NCBI GenBank assembly: GCA_964463485.1
Contig: CAYXDO010000011.1
Location: 50,528-114,527, forward strand
Length of the DNA: 64,000 nucleotides
DNA from: CAYXDO01 sp964463485
GTDB taxonomy: Bacteria > Myxococcota > Kuafuiibacteriia > Kuafuiibacteriales > Kuafuiibacteriaceae
Direction of reading: 5' to 3'
Shown here: piece by piece, positions 1 through 8,528 of the stretch
Numbering within the stretch: the stretch's first letter is position 1
Layout of the letters: each line of letters starts with the position of its first letter
Program-made: the position numbers and the translations under genes
The notes under the pieces: model-generated
The model's input: the letters and a program-made list of their open reading frames with translations, nothing else
Database searches by the model: none
What the model was told of the DNA's origin: nothing

Positions 1-249
1 CTGGGGTGCGCGTTCGAGACACACACGTGCGAGCCTCGCCGGCTTTCTGGAGAAGCGTGCTCCGGCTGGAATTACGGGCATGAGTGCAATGAACCGCTCG
101 ACTGTCTCCACCAATCGGGAGGCATTGGCGTGTGTGGAGGCGACCATGGGCTCCAGGAGAGCTGCTCCGCCTCCGAGGACTGCCTCGATGCCTTGGTGTG
201 CTCGAACGGCCAATGCCTTCCGTACGGCGTCTTTCTGGGCTGCCCGTGA
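1..249 (+). CDS. C-terminal fragment of a cysteine-rich secreted protein (truncated by window edge)
   Basis: Frame 1 is open from the first base to a TGA at 247-249, giving an 82-residue tail with no start codon in the window. It is densely spaced in cysteines (for example ESCSASEDCLDALVCSNGQC), the Dickkopf/EGF-like spacing that is common in extracellular proteins of Myxococcota. The Cys pairs suggest disulfides, so an extracytoplasmic location is likely. No function can be assigned. The reading frame and cysteine regularity are seen directly; the family resemblance is inference. Confidence 0.7.
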   Translation: MGCAFETHTCEPRRLSGEACSGWNYGHECNEPLDCLHQSGGIGVCGGDHGLQESCSASEDCLDALVCSNGQCLPYGVFLGCP

Positions 250-339
250 AATCGCCCGACGACATCGCACGACATACGCCGTAGGGCTTGACACGACGTC
301 GCAATTCTCGGTCTCATGCCGCCGACCTGGAGGTCCCAC

Positions 340-735
340 ATGACACGCGTTTCGAAGGGTGTTCAACAGTTCAATCAGTTCTCGAAACAACTCCTCGCGG
401 ACGCCGCTCACGACGGCAAGAACATCGGCAAGGCCAAGCTCACCGAGGCGCTGTCGAAGCTGACCGCGGACGGGAAGATATCGAAGGCGGACAGAAAGAG
501 TGCGCAGGCGATGCTCGAGTCCGCGCCGCTGACCGCGGCGGCGCGAGAGGCCCTCGAAAACTTCGTCGACAAGGGTGTGGCACCCAGCGGACGCACGAAC
601 CCATCCAACGTCCTCAACTCGCGTTTGAGCCACAGCACCGGCGGCGGTGAGTCGGTCCCGCACCCCGTTCCTGTCGGCGGAAGTGAGTCTGGAGGCCTGA
701 GCTCCTGGCTCGGCAGCTACGGCGGCGGCGAGTAA
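340..735 (+). CDS. Small hypothetical protein with helical N-terminus and Gly/Ser-rich tail
   Basis: 131 residues from ATG 340. An upstream in-frame ATG at 316 is less likely, because a GGAGGT ribosome-binding site at 328-333 lies just before 340. The first ~85 residues are polar, charged and probably helical, with two loosely EF-hand-like segments (AAHDGKNIGKAKL and TADGKISKADRK). The last ~45 residues are low complexity, rich in Gly, Ser and Pro, ending GSYGGGE. There is no signal peptide. Its TAA stop overlaps the ATG of the PaaK-like ligase by one base (TAATG), so the two are almost certainly co-translated. I do not recognise the family. Confidence 0.65.
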   Translation: MTRVSKGVQQFNQFSKQLLADAAHDGKNIGKAKLTEALSKLTADGKISKADRKSAQAMLESAPLTAAAREALENFVDKGVAPSGRTNPSNVLNSRLSHSTGGGESVPHPVPVGGSESGGLSSWLGSYGGGE

Positions 736-2015
736 TGTTCCCGACGAGGGGAGCGTCGCACCTCGACGACGCTCTCCGTGAGACCCTCGCCCATGCTGCG
801 AGGGCTCCGTTCTACAAAAAGCTCTGGGGAGAGAAAGCACGATCGGTGATGAGTCGCGCCGAGCTGGCGCGCTTGCCGCTCCTCGACAAACTCACCGCTG
901 CCGAGCATCAAGAAGCGTTGCGCGTCCCAGGCATTCGGGCCACCCACGACTTCGCGGAGGCTGGCGTCGTGTCGTCGGCAACCACACGTACCGGACGGCC
1001 CCTTCGAATTCTCAGATCGGTCGACGAAGCCGTTCCGGCAGCGAACGAAGCCGACATCACGCCTCATCGGACTTTGGTGATCTTCAGTCCGCGCCACGGT
1101 GTCCGATCGGCCGACGGGCCAGGCCGTATTGGCCTACCCGCGACGTTGCACCCGAACACGGTCGATGTCGCACTCGACCTGCTCGGCGGTCGCGAGCCCC
1201 GAATTCGGTTCTTGGTGGCGCCCCTGTCGACCCTCAAGTGGATGACCGTCGCCATGGAGAAGCGAGGGGTCGACCTCGGTTCCTTCGGGATTGGCGCAAT
1301 CGGGACGACCGGGTACCCGCTCACCGATCATGCGCGGCGATGGCTTGGCCGTGCCTGGAGCGCTCAGCTCTTCGACAATTACAGCCTCTCCGAGATCCCT
1401 GGGTACGCAGGTGAGTGCGAGTCCTGTGAGTACCAACATTGGCATGGACCCCCGGTGATTGCGGAGCTCGTCGATCCGCTCACGGGACGAGTCATCGATG
1501 GGAAGGAGGGTGAGTTGGTGCTCACGACGTTGGTGCCTGCGGTGCTCAGAATGCCGTTGATTCGGTATCGCACAGGGGACTATGTCGAACGGGGTCCGGC
1601 CTGTCGAAGTCGATCGGGGATCCGGTTCCTCGGCCGAGTGGGTCACAGCCTCTTTGCGCGAAGGGATGGGCGCTCGCGGCCCGTCGTGCTGTCGAGGGAC
1701 CTGCTCGAGCTTGGGGAGAGCGCCGTCGACGTCGCCATGCACCCGCACCCTGCGGAGACTCTGGGCCGAGTTCCGCCGAGTGATTTGGGTGTCCCCAAAA
1801 TCCTCGTGGACACGAGCGCTCGCAGGATCCGCGCAGAGCTTCGCTACGCCCCCGAGCGCTACCCCGAAGCCGCAGCGTATCAGAAGAGGCGCGCGGAGAC
1901 TCGGGGAGCCCGTAATCGAGCTGCTCGGACCAGGGAGCCTCGATCTCACGAAGTGGGCCCAGAAGCTGTAGCTGACTTCAACCTCGACCACGCCTCCTCC
2001 ACTTGGCAGAGGTAA
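735..2015 (+). CDS. Phenylacetate-CoA-ligase-like (PaaK family) adenylate-forming enzyme, 3' end probably frameshifted
   Basis: ANL-superfamily adenylation enzyme; such proteins activate carboxylic acids as acyl-AMP and often transfer them to CoA. Seen: a P-loop-like segment near residue 79 (VVSSATTRTGRP), the YSLSEIPG motif typical of PaaK relatives, a Cys/His segment (ECESCEYQHWH), GELVLTTL, and IRYRTGD with the conserved hinge-region Asp. The last ~40 residues in this frame are Arg-rich and unlike the family, while the +1 frame reads LGEPVIELLGPGSLDLTKW and stops at 1971, as expected for the real C-terminus. A frameshift (or sequence error) near 1885-1905 is therefore likely. The substrate is unknown. 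It is translationally coupled to the small protein at 340-735. Confidence 0.75.
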   Translation: MFPTRGASHLDDALRETLAHAARAPFYKKLWGEKARSVMSRAELARLPLLDKLTAAEHQEALRVPGIRATHDFAEAGVVSSATTRTGRPLRILRSVDEAVPAANEADITPHRTLVIFSPRHGVRSADGPGRIGLPATLHPNTVDVALDLLGGREPRIRFLVAPLSTLKWMTVAMEKRGVDLGSFGIGAIGTTGYPLTDHARRWLGRAWSAQLFDNYSLSEIPGYAGECESCEYQHWHGPPVIAELVDPLTGRVIDGKEGELVLTTLVPAVLRMPLIRYRTGDYVERGPACRSRSGIRFLGRVGHSLFARRDGRSRPVVLSRDLLELGESAVDVAMHPHPAETLGRVPPSDLGVPKILVDTSARRIRAELRYAPERYPEAAAYQKRRAETRGARNRAARTREPRSHEVGPEAVADFNLDHASSTWQR

Positions 2016-2136
2016 CTTCTGGAACTTTGACCACGCCACCTGCACGCAGAGGAGGTCACTCGTGCAAGGCGAACGAAAATCGTGGAAATCGCTTCGTTGA
2101 GCAACTATTTCCGCCGACTCTCGAAGATGACTACAT

Positions 2137-3021
2137 ATGCCATCGAAACGTCACGAAGGCCTCGTGGACCTGTTCCGAAACAACCCAAGACTGACGACTC
2201 TCGGTCTTGGCAAACTTGCGTCGAAGCGGAAGGCGGTTCTCGCCGACTCGAGTGTGACGACGAGCGAGTTCCATCCAGACTTGGTCGTCGTGTTGCGAAA
2301 CAGAACCAAGATCGAGCTCGCGCTGGCGGTGGAGATCCAGCTTTGGCGAGACCTACGCAAGCTCTGGACCTGGCCGGTGGTCGCGACTGGGCTTCGCGCG
2401 AAATACCGCTGCCCGGCCGAATTGCTGGTCATCGCCCCGAGCGTCGGCGTTCGGAGTTGGGCCGAGCGCTCGATTGTCATCGACGCGAACGGCTCGGTCT
2501 GCCGTCCAAGAGTGCTCCAACCTGGCGATGTGCCGCGAATCGACGACGTGAAGAGCGCGGGAGACGCGATAGAGCTGTCGGTCTTGTCTGCCGTGTGCCA
2601 CCGAACTACCAGCCAGGCGCTCCCCGCCGTCGTTGCCGCGGGCGCCCTCGACGAACGAAGGGCGGACATGTATATTCACACTATACTCACGTTCTTGCTG
2701 AAGCCAGAACGCGAGCGCTTGGAGAGACTCATGCAGAGCAACGCCTATCCCTGGTCTGATTTCGCGCGGCGGCATTATTCGAAGGGGCTCACGGACGGAA
2801 AGCTCGAAGGAAAGCTCGAAGGAAAGCTCGAAGGAAAACTCGAAGGAAAGCTCGAGGCACAACACGAGACCTTGTTCCTCGTTCTGGCCGAGCGCGGGAT
2901 CAAAGTCCCGAAAAAGGTCCGCGCCGAGCTGTCTGCATGTACCGACTCCGAGCGAATCGAAAGGTGGATTCGCAAGGCGCTCCAGGTCCAGAGAGCGAAT
3001 GAGCTCCTGAAGGAGCCTTGA
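2137..3021 (+). CDS. Rpn/PD-(D/E)XK-type putative nuclease (transposase-like protein) with GKLE repeats
   Basis: 294 residues starting MPSKRHEGLVDLFRNNP. The N-terminal half resembles the Rpn/DUF4351-type PD-(D/E)XK family: a D-x(n)-E-x-Q core is visible as FHPDLVVVL followed by ALAVEIQLW, then a Trp/Pro-rich WTWPVVATGLRAKYRCPAELLV. A charged linker has five tandem 4-residue units (GKLE), a feature common in this family and made by a 12-bp DNA repeat. The C-terminus (AERGIKVPKKVRAEL to RWIRKAL) matches the small helical domain seen at the end of many such proteins. Rpn proteins promote recombination and act as nucleases. It is monocistronic; codon use is less GC-rich than its neighbours, which may indicate transfer. 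Confidence 0.7.
   Translation: MPSKRHEGLVDLFRNNPRLTTLGLGKLASKRKAVLADSSVTTSEFHPDLVVVLRNRTKIELALAVEIQLWRDLRKLWTWPVVATGLRAKYRCPAELLVIAPSVGVRSWAERSIVIDANGSVCRPRVLQPGDVPRIDDVKSAGDAIELSVLSAVCHRTTSQALPAVVAAGALDERRADMYIHTILTFLLKPERERLERLMQSNAYPWSDFARRHYSKGLTDGKLEGKLEGKLEGKLEGKLEAQHETLFLVLAERGIKVPKKVRAELSACTDSERIERWIRKALQVQRANELLKEP
2797..2856. repeat. Five tandem 12-bp units (GGAAAGCTCGAA) inside the Rpn-like gene
   Basis: Units start at 2797, 2809, 2821, 2833 and 2845. The fourth has one change (AAAACT) and the fifth ends GAG. Each unit encodes Gly-Lys-Leu-Glu, so copy-number change lengthens a helical linker without shifting frame. Confidence 0.95.
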
Positions 3022-3028
3022 CCCCCTA

Positions 3029-3053
3029 CCGCACGTTGAATCCGAAGGTGCGG
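3029..3053. terminator. Possible hairpin between convergent genes
   Basis: CCGCAC (3029-3034) pairs with GTGCGG (3048-3053) across a 13-nt loop, in the 37-bp gap between the convergent genes ending at 3021 (+) and 3059 (-). There is no clear T-run, so an intrinsic terminator is only possible. Confidence 0.3.
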
Positions 3054-3058
3054 GGCCC

Positions 3059-5218
3059 TCAGAAACGCCCGTAGCTCTCGACGTAGTCCTTCTGCCTCTC
3101 CATTGACAAGTCGAGCGCGCGACTCCCCGGAGCCAGTTCGACCTCGATCCTCAGGGGCTCGAATCCGCGCACGTGAACTTCAACGGCATAGTTCCCCTTC
3201 GACGCTTCCTCGAACGCATATCTGCCGTCGGCGGCCGTCTCGAAGGTCTCGACTCCGGAAACTCCGCGGCGCGAGAACAGCGCGTACGGAGTGATGAACG
3301 CGGACACCCCCTCTCGCGAAAGAGAGACGACCGCGCCCGGAATGGGCAAGCCAGTGACTCGGTCGATCACGCGGCCGAACAGACCGGCGGGAACGCGGAG
3401 CAAGGTCCGCGTTTCCGGTTCAAGCGGGTCGATCCAAATCCCCGTGCGGACCGGGACATAGCCAGGGGCCTCGAGCTCTATCGAAATCACGTCGGAGATC
3501 TCGGAAAAAGCGGAAGGCACGTACAAGTCGATCCAACTCTCCGTACAACTCACCTTGCCGCAGAGCTGCTCGCGATCGAACCGTCGCATGGACCCACTGG
3601 ATCGAAGCACCAGCCACTCGGGCGCGCCCCGCTCGAACGCGACGTTCACGCGGAGCGTGGACGCCTTTGGCGGGCCGAGCTCCACGAAAGAGTCTCTCTC
3701 GTCCAGCTCGACCTTCTTCCAAACGCGCGCGGGTACCGTACGCTTCCGCGCCGACAATAGCCACTTCCCACGACTCATCCCCTCGATTTCGAAAATGCCG
3801 TCCGGACCGACCGGGGTCGTCGTGGAGACGGCCCACTTCGCGACGGTCACCCGCCATTCGGAGAGGGGCCCATCCTCTGGTCCCAGGGAGAGTCGACCTC
3901 GCAGGAGCGGACCGCGCCGAAGCACCAACGTCGTCTCCTCGCGAGGCACCCGGCGGAGATCGGCGTGCGCACCCACGAAGCCATTCTCACTCTGCACCCA
4001 AACCCTGTGGCCCCGAGCCTCCTCGAGCCCGAAGAACGCAAATCTCCCGCGCCCGTCTGTAACAGTCCTTCGCTCCTCGGAAGGAACCCAACCGGGCCGA
4101 CGCTTCTCTTTGCGCGGCCGGCTCCACCCGGGGCGAAGCTGCACCTCAACCCCTGCTCGCGACGCGGCGTCGTCGCCGACGACACGCCCCCGCAATACTC
4201 CCGACGGCGCTCGGAGCATCACGGTGTGCGCGGCTTCGATCTCGTCACCGAACAGACCGAGTCTCTCGTGGCTCGCGATCAGCGGAATGGGATCTCGATC
4301 GATGGTGGTGAAATGCGCAAAACCGCCTCGATCGGTGACGGTCGAAGTCCAGGCAACGGTCGAGGCCGCGGCAACACGGGCGCCGACGATCGGTCGTCCG
4401 CTCGAGTCCAAGACTCGAACTCTCACCGGTCGCGCCTCGATTCGCCGCGCTCCGTGGATCAACTCGGGCGCCGGGGCGCCGAATCCGATGACGGGTGCGG
4501 CGACACGTTGACCCGCTGCGTCCATCGCTGAAATGGCGACCTCGTAGTCCGCTCCCGCCTGGAACTCGACCTTCGAAAAGCAACGGCGCTGAGCCATGAT
4601 GAGTTGATCGCGATAGGGTATTAGCAGCATGCGCTGGACCGGCTTCGTCCGATCGAGGTCAGTCAGCTCCACTTCGTACAGGACAGGACCATCGTCGACG
4701 GCAGGCGAAGTGAGAGTCACGCTGGCAGTGGCGCCGCAGCCGTACTCGACTCGTGTCGCATCCACGACCATCGGAAGGTCACGAAGCAGCGGCGGTGTGT
4801 CGTCGCGCCGCACAATTCGAAAGGTGGGCGGCAGGCTCGCCTCGATGTGCGGATCGTTCAAATCCACGAAGTGGGCCGAAGCGAGCTCGTCGTATCGAAG
4901 CACGAACAGGCTATCCACCGGTAGCTCGCGCACCGGTTTCAGCACGACGGTCACCACCGCCGGACTCTCGAACCGATCGAGGATCGCGAGCTCGACCTCG
5001 TCCAAAGCGCTCACGAGCTTCGGAGAGCGCAGCTCCATCGTACGCAAGTGATCTGCCGACGAGTTCGCCCCCCAGAGAACGACGATTCCGTTCGCAGGCA
5101 AGACACCGCTCGGCCACACGTCGACGATCGGACGCATGATGCAGGAAGCCGACGCCGCCGGTTGCCTCGCGGCGAATGTGGCAAAAGCCGCGAGGTACGC
5201 GAGCGTCCCGACGCGCAT
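3059..5218 (-). CDS. Large secreted protein with carboxypeptidase-regulatory-like (CarboxypepD_reg) repeats
   Basis: 719 residues from ATG 5218, chosen because it gives a clean signal peptide (MRVGTLAYLAAFATFAARQ, cleavage near ASASC); the frame extends further upstream but as Arg-rich non-signal sequence. After an N-terminal all-beta region, at least three segments have the look of CarboxypepD_reg/CNA-B-type beta sandwiches, for example VRVLDSSGRPIVGARVAAAS with TVTDRGGFAHF, then TVTDGRGRFAFFGLEEA, and near the C-terminus GRVIDRVTGLPIPGAVVSL with TAADGRYAFEEA. Such domains are structural or carbohydrate/protein-binding parts of exported proteins. No catalytic domain is evident. It ends the long minus-strand run, 37 bp after the lipoprotein gene at 5256-6668. 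Confidence 0.75.
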   Translation of the reverse strand: MRVGTLAYLAAFATFAARQPAASASCIMRPIVDVWPSGVLPANGIVVLWGANSSADHLRTMELRSPKLVSALDEVELAILDRFESPAVVTVVLKPVRELPVDSLFVLRYDELASAHFVDLNDPHIEASLPPTFRIVRRDDTPPLLRDLPMVVDATRVEYGCGATASVTLTSPAVDDGPVLYEVELTDLDRTKPVQRMLLIPYRDQLIMAQRRCFSKVEFQAGADYEVAISAMDAAGQRVAAPVIGFGAPAPELIHGARRIEARPVRVRVLDSSGRPIVGARVAAASTVAWTSTVTDRGGFAHFTTIDRDPIPLIASHERLGLFGDEIEAAHTVMLRAPSGVLRGRVVGDDAASRAGVEVQLRPGWSRPRKEKRRPGWVPSEERRTVTDGRGRFAFFGLEEARGHRVWVQSENGFVGAHADLRRVPREETTLVLRRGPLLRGRLSLGPEDGPLSEWRVTVAKWAVSTTTPVGPDGIFEIEGMSRGKWLLSARKRTVPARVWKKVELDERDSFVELGPPKASTLRVNVAFERGAPEWLVLRSSGSMRRFDREQLCGKVSCTESWIDLYVPSAFSEISDVISIELEAPGYVPVRTGIWIDPLEPETRTLLRVPAGLFGRVIDRVTGLPIPGAVVSLSREGVSAFITPYALFSRRGVSGVETFETAADGRYAFEEASKGNYAVEVHVRGFEPLRIEVELAPGSRALDLSMERQKDYVESYGRF

Positions 5219-5255
5219 GCCGCGAGCGTAGCACGCGTCCCCACGTTCCGACGAC

Positions 5256-6668
5256 TCAGCGCGTCGCCTCCGCGGCCTCCCCGCCGACCCACGCTTGCAG
5301 ACACTCAGGTGGCTCGCGGGCGATCGACGCGAGGATGACTCGGGCCCCGCCCGCCGAACCCATCGCGGTGGCGAAGGCCGCACCGACTTTGAGCGCTGCT
5401 CGCACCCGCCCGGTAAATCCTGGAGCAAACGCCCTCGGGCACACTCCCGAGACGCGATGGAACGACTGCAGGTCAGGAAAATCGCCCGATCGATAAATCA
5501 GAAATCCGCCCGACAACGGGATGAAATCATACTCTCCGACGTCCGTCGTGTACGGAAGCCTCGCGAGTAGCCTGAACTCGCCCTCTCGAAACGCAAATAA
5601 CTCCGACGCGGAGCCGAGGACGATCGGGCCGAAGCCAGCGCTCCTGCCGATCGCACTGACTCGAGCAGCGGGCACGTCGACTTCGCGCGAGCTTTGACCG
5701 TCGAGCCACAAGAGTCGGTTTGGCTGCGCTCGCGGGGCAATCGCCAAAAATTGGCCCGCCCCGGCCTCGATGATGCCAGGCTCCCAGTCGTCGCCGTCGA
5801 TCGGAGCTTCGACGAGAAAGCGCCAACCCCCGATTGCGTCGTCGTCGAAGACCCGCACCGCTCTGCGCGAAGCCACGACCACCGTGATCTGACCCGCCAC
5901 CTCCGACGTCGCTATCCGCTGGGTGACTGCGGCGGCGGACTGATCCGGGATCTTGGGCGCGCGCTGCACCAGCTCGTCGTAGGGTGGGTCGGATGAGTAC
6001 AGGACTCCGGGCGAGTCAACGACCCAGAGCGTTCCGTGGGCGTCGACGCGGCCAGCCTCGACCGTCTGCCACTCTGCCTCGGGCGGCAGCGAAAGGACGT
6101 AGCTGGAGCCTTCCAGACTCACCACCGCGACGGTTCCATGATGGCCCCCGACGACGAGTCGGCCGTCGGGCAGCGCATCCATCCAGATGAATCCGGCCTC
6201 CGGGTCGAGCTCGATCTTGGCCTGACGCGCGTCGTCAGCGATCGAGAAGGCCGTGACTTGGCACAGGTTGTCTTCTGGGAGCGGCAACCTCAAAAGCGCG
6301 CTTCTCAGCCACGGCAAGTCCACGATGTCCGCGTCGGACAGATCTCGCCCGTACTTGACTCTCAAGGGCCCCGGAATCCGAAGCTCGGCTTCCGCAGGCC
6401 GCTCGGGTTGGAGAGCGACGCTCCCGGAAGTCAGCCCAATCTCTTCAGGCGGGCACGGATGCTCGACGATCGCGAGCTCGTCGGACTCCGAAACCCACGG
6501 GGGAGGCCGATCTCCGACGAAGACCTCCACACCGTCAGACGATTGCATGACCCACAAGCGGGCACCAGAAGCGGACGTCACCTCGAGAGTCGGCCCGTCT
6601 GGCACACACCCAGCGAGACAAGCTAGGCCGACGAGCCGGCTAGCGGGTACGAAGATCGAAGGCGTCAT
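5256..6668 (-). CDS. Putative lipoprotein, beta-propeller-like
   Basis: 470 residues from ATG 6668; longer in-frame starts run back into the phosphatase gene and lack a signal. The N-terminus (MTPSIFVPASRLVGLACLAGC) ends in a good lipobox LAGC, so the protein is probably lipid-anchored. The body has repeated beta segments such as LPDGRLVVGGHHGTVAVVSL, GTLWVVDSPGVLYSSD and GQITVVVASRRAVRVFDDD, which look like propeller blades. No enzyme motif is visible. It lies 31 bp downstream of the tyrosine phosphatase. A secreted protein of similar style is encoded at 25223-26707; they may be distant relatives. Confidence 0.7.
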   Translation of the reverse strand: MTPSIFVPASRLVGLACLAGCVPDGPTLEVTSASGARLWVMQSSDGVEVFVGDRPPPWVSESDELAIVEHPCPPEEIGLTSGSVALQPERPAEAELRIPGPLRVKYGRDLSDADIVDLPWLRSALLRLPLPEDNLCQVTAFSIADDARQAKIELDPEAGFIWMDALPDGRLVVGGHHGTVAVVSLEGSSYVLSLPPEAEWQTVEAGRVDAHGTLWVVDSPGVLYSSDPPYDELVQRAPKIPDQSAAAVTQRIATSEVAGQITVVVASRRAVRVFDDDAIGGWRFLVEAPIDGDDWEPGIIEAGAGQFLAIAPRAQPNRLLWLDGQSSREVDVPAARVSAIGRSAGFGPIVLGSASELFAFREGEFRLLARLPYTTDVGEYDFIPLSGGFLIYRSGDFPDLQSFHRVSGVCPRAFAPGFTGRVRAALKVGAAFATAMGSAGGARVILASIAREPPECLQAWVGGEAAEATR

Positions 6669-6699
6669 GAATGCGCACGATCCGCGGGTTCTTCGAAAA

Positions 6700-7188
6700 T
6701 CAAGTATCTCCGAGCTCGACCCGAACCAGGCGCTCGAGCCACGCCCGCCCGGTGCGTTCGACGATGTCGAGCACCTCTTCGAAGCCATCCGGGCCCCCAT
6801 AGTAGGGGTCCGGCACGTCACCTCCACCCTCCGGATCGATTTCCCGAAAAAGTCGCACTCTCTCGCGGAGCGCTTCGGGGCATCGTCGATGAAGCTCCGA
6901 AAGCACACTCTGATCCATCGCCAGGACATAATCGAAGGTCTCGAAGTCACGGACACGCACTTGTCTTGCCCGACCTTCCAGCACGAGACCTCTACGCTCG
7001 GCGGCCGAACGCATCCGATCGTCGGCCAACTCTCCGAGGTGCCAAGTCCCGGTGCCCGCCGAATCTATGTGAAAACGACTCTCCAACCCGCGCTGTCGGA
7101 CGAGGGCTCGAAAGGCCCCTTCTGCGGCAGGCGACCGACAGATGTTGCCGAGGCAGACGAAGAGAACCCGGTGGGTAGCCTCGGTCAC
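6700..7188 (-). CDS. Low-molecular-weight protein tyrosine phosphatase
   Basis: 162 residues, the usual length of the LMW-PTP family, which hydrolyses phosphotyrosine on proteins in the cytoplasm. The P-loop CX5R is at Cys12-Arg18 (VCLGNICRSPAAEG), and the general-acid loop DPYYGGPDGFEEV is near the C-terminus. Both catalytic elements are intact. Its start overlaps the end of the upstream flotillin gene by 4 nt, which suggests translational coupling with the NfeD-SPFH-SPFH set. Typical partners are tyrosine kinases of exopolysaccharide systems, but none is visible nearby. Confidence 0.93.
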   Translation of the reverse strand: MTEATHRVLFVCLGNICRSPAAEGAFRALVRQRGLESRFHIDSAGTGTWHLGELADDRMRSAAERRGLVLEGRARQVRVRDFETFDYVLAMDQSVLSELHRRCPEALRERVRLFREIDPEGGGDVPDPYYGGPDGFEEVLDIVERTGRAWLERLVRVELGDT

Positions 7189-8525
7189 TTGGGAGCCCCG
7201 GTGGGCCGCGCCGCGGCAGTAGGCGGGGGGGAGGTTCCTTGCACTGGTCTCGGAAGTGGAGCGGGGTGAGTCGATGACGGCGCCGCGGTGGTAGCAGCCC
7301 CTTTGAGCTTCTCGAGCACGTCCACCCCGAAGATCTGCTTCACTTGCTCGAGGGTCGCCAGGGACTTGATCGGAAGTGAGCCATCACCCAGCGAAGGTGC
7401 CCGGCTGTCGATCATGGTGACTTTATCGATCGCGGTCGATCCAATCATGTCGGTCAGGATTCCGATCACGCCGTCGAGCTTCTGCAGAAGGAAAAGCTCG
7501 CGGGCGTTCGGACCGGCTTTGGCCCAACTCCCCGCGAGGGTTCGAAGGACCTCGGCGCGCGCGCGCCCTTCCTCGATGATCGGGGCCGCGTTGGCCTTGG
7601 CGGCTTCTTCGGCAGCGGTGCAGTTCGCCTTGGCCGGCTGAATGACCTCGGCCTCGAGCCGCCGACGGACCTGCTCGATGCGGGCCTTCTGAACGTCGAG
7701 CTCGGCCTTGGCCTGAGCAACCATGGCCGCCACCTTGGCGCGCTCCTCGGCGATCAACGCATCCCGCCGGGTGAGTGCGTCGGTGAGTCGCTGGTGGGCC
7801 TCCGCCCGACGGGTCGTCGTCTCTGCCGCGAACCTCACCTTGGCCTCGCGCTCTTTGTTCTCGGCCGTGCGAACGACCGCGTCGGACCTGGCCGAGGCCT
7901 CTGCGATACGTGCGCGTCTGAGGACTTCGGCGTTCTTCTTGCGTCCGATGGCTTCGAGGTAACCCACCTCGTCGTGTACATTCTGAATCTTGAGTGTGTC
8001 CACGACGAGCCCGAGGCTTGTCATGTCGTGCTCGACTTGTTGAACCAGCTTCTCGGCGAACATGATGCGATCTCCGCTGACTTGCTCCGGTGTCATGGTC
8101 GCGAGAACGCCCCGGAGGGTGCCCTCGAGGGTCGCCTTGGCCACCTGCATGACCTCCGCGCGCGGCTTGCCGACGAAACGTTCGATGGCGTTGTTGAGGA
8201 GGGGCTCGTGACCCGCGATCTTCACGTTCGCGGAGCCCTGGACGGTCAGCGGCACTCCCGCCTTGGTGTAGGCCGCTTTGGCGGTCACGTCGATGACCAT
8301 GTTCGTCAGGTCGAGCTTGTCCACGCGCTCGAGCAGAGGGACGCGAATTCCACGGCCACCCTTGATGAGTCGATATCCGATCACTCGATCGGCGACCCGA
8401 AGCACCTTGCCCGAGAATATCAGAACTTCGTTGGGGGCGCAGATGTGGATCAAACGCATGAGACCGGAGATGCCGACACCAAGGGTGACGAGCAGAACGA
8501 CGAGCGGAATTCCGATGAGCTCCAT
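7185..8525 (-). CDS. SPFH/flotillin-like membrane scaffold protein (second of two)
   Basis: 446 residues. One N-terminal membrane segment (residues ~3-25) is followed by an SPFH (band 7) domain beginning IHICAPNEVLIFSGKVLRV. A long Ala/Glu/Arg-rich coiled coil (~205-310: EASARSDAVVRTAENKEREA onward) leads to the flotillin-type C-terminal region (RELFLLQKLDGVIGILTDMI) and a Pro/Ala-rich tail. Flotillins oligomerise in membrane microdomains and affect fluidity and protein secretion. It lies 3 bp after its paralogue (8529-9899), with which it shares architecture and motifs (APNEVLIFSG / PPNEVLIFAG). Partnership with the NfeD protein upstream is a known arrangement, as in yuaF-floT. Confidence 0.9.
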   Translation of the reverse strand: MELIGIPLVVLLVTLGVGISGLMRLIHICAPNEVLIFSGKVLRVADRVIGYRLIKGGRGIRVPLLERVDKLDLTNMVIDVTAKAAYTKAGVPLTVQGSANVKIAGHEPLLNNAIERFVGKPRAEVMQVAKATLEGTLRGVLATMTPEQVSGDRIMFAEKLVQQVEHDMTSLGLVVDTLKIQNVHDEVGYLEAIGRKKNAEVLRRARIAEASARSDAVVRTAENKEREAKVRFAAETTTRRAEAHQRLTDALTRRDALIAEERAKVAAMVAQAKAELDVQKARIEQVRRRLEAEVIQPAKANCTAAEEAAKANAAPIIEEGRARAEVLRTLAGSWAKAGPNARELFLLQKLDGVIGILTDMIGSTAIDKVTMIDSRAPSLGDGSLPIKSLATLEQVKQIFGVDVLEKLKGAATTAAPSSTHPAPLPRPVQGTSPPPTAAARPTGAPK

Positions 8526-8528
8526 GAG

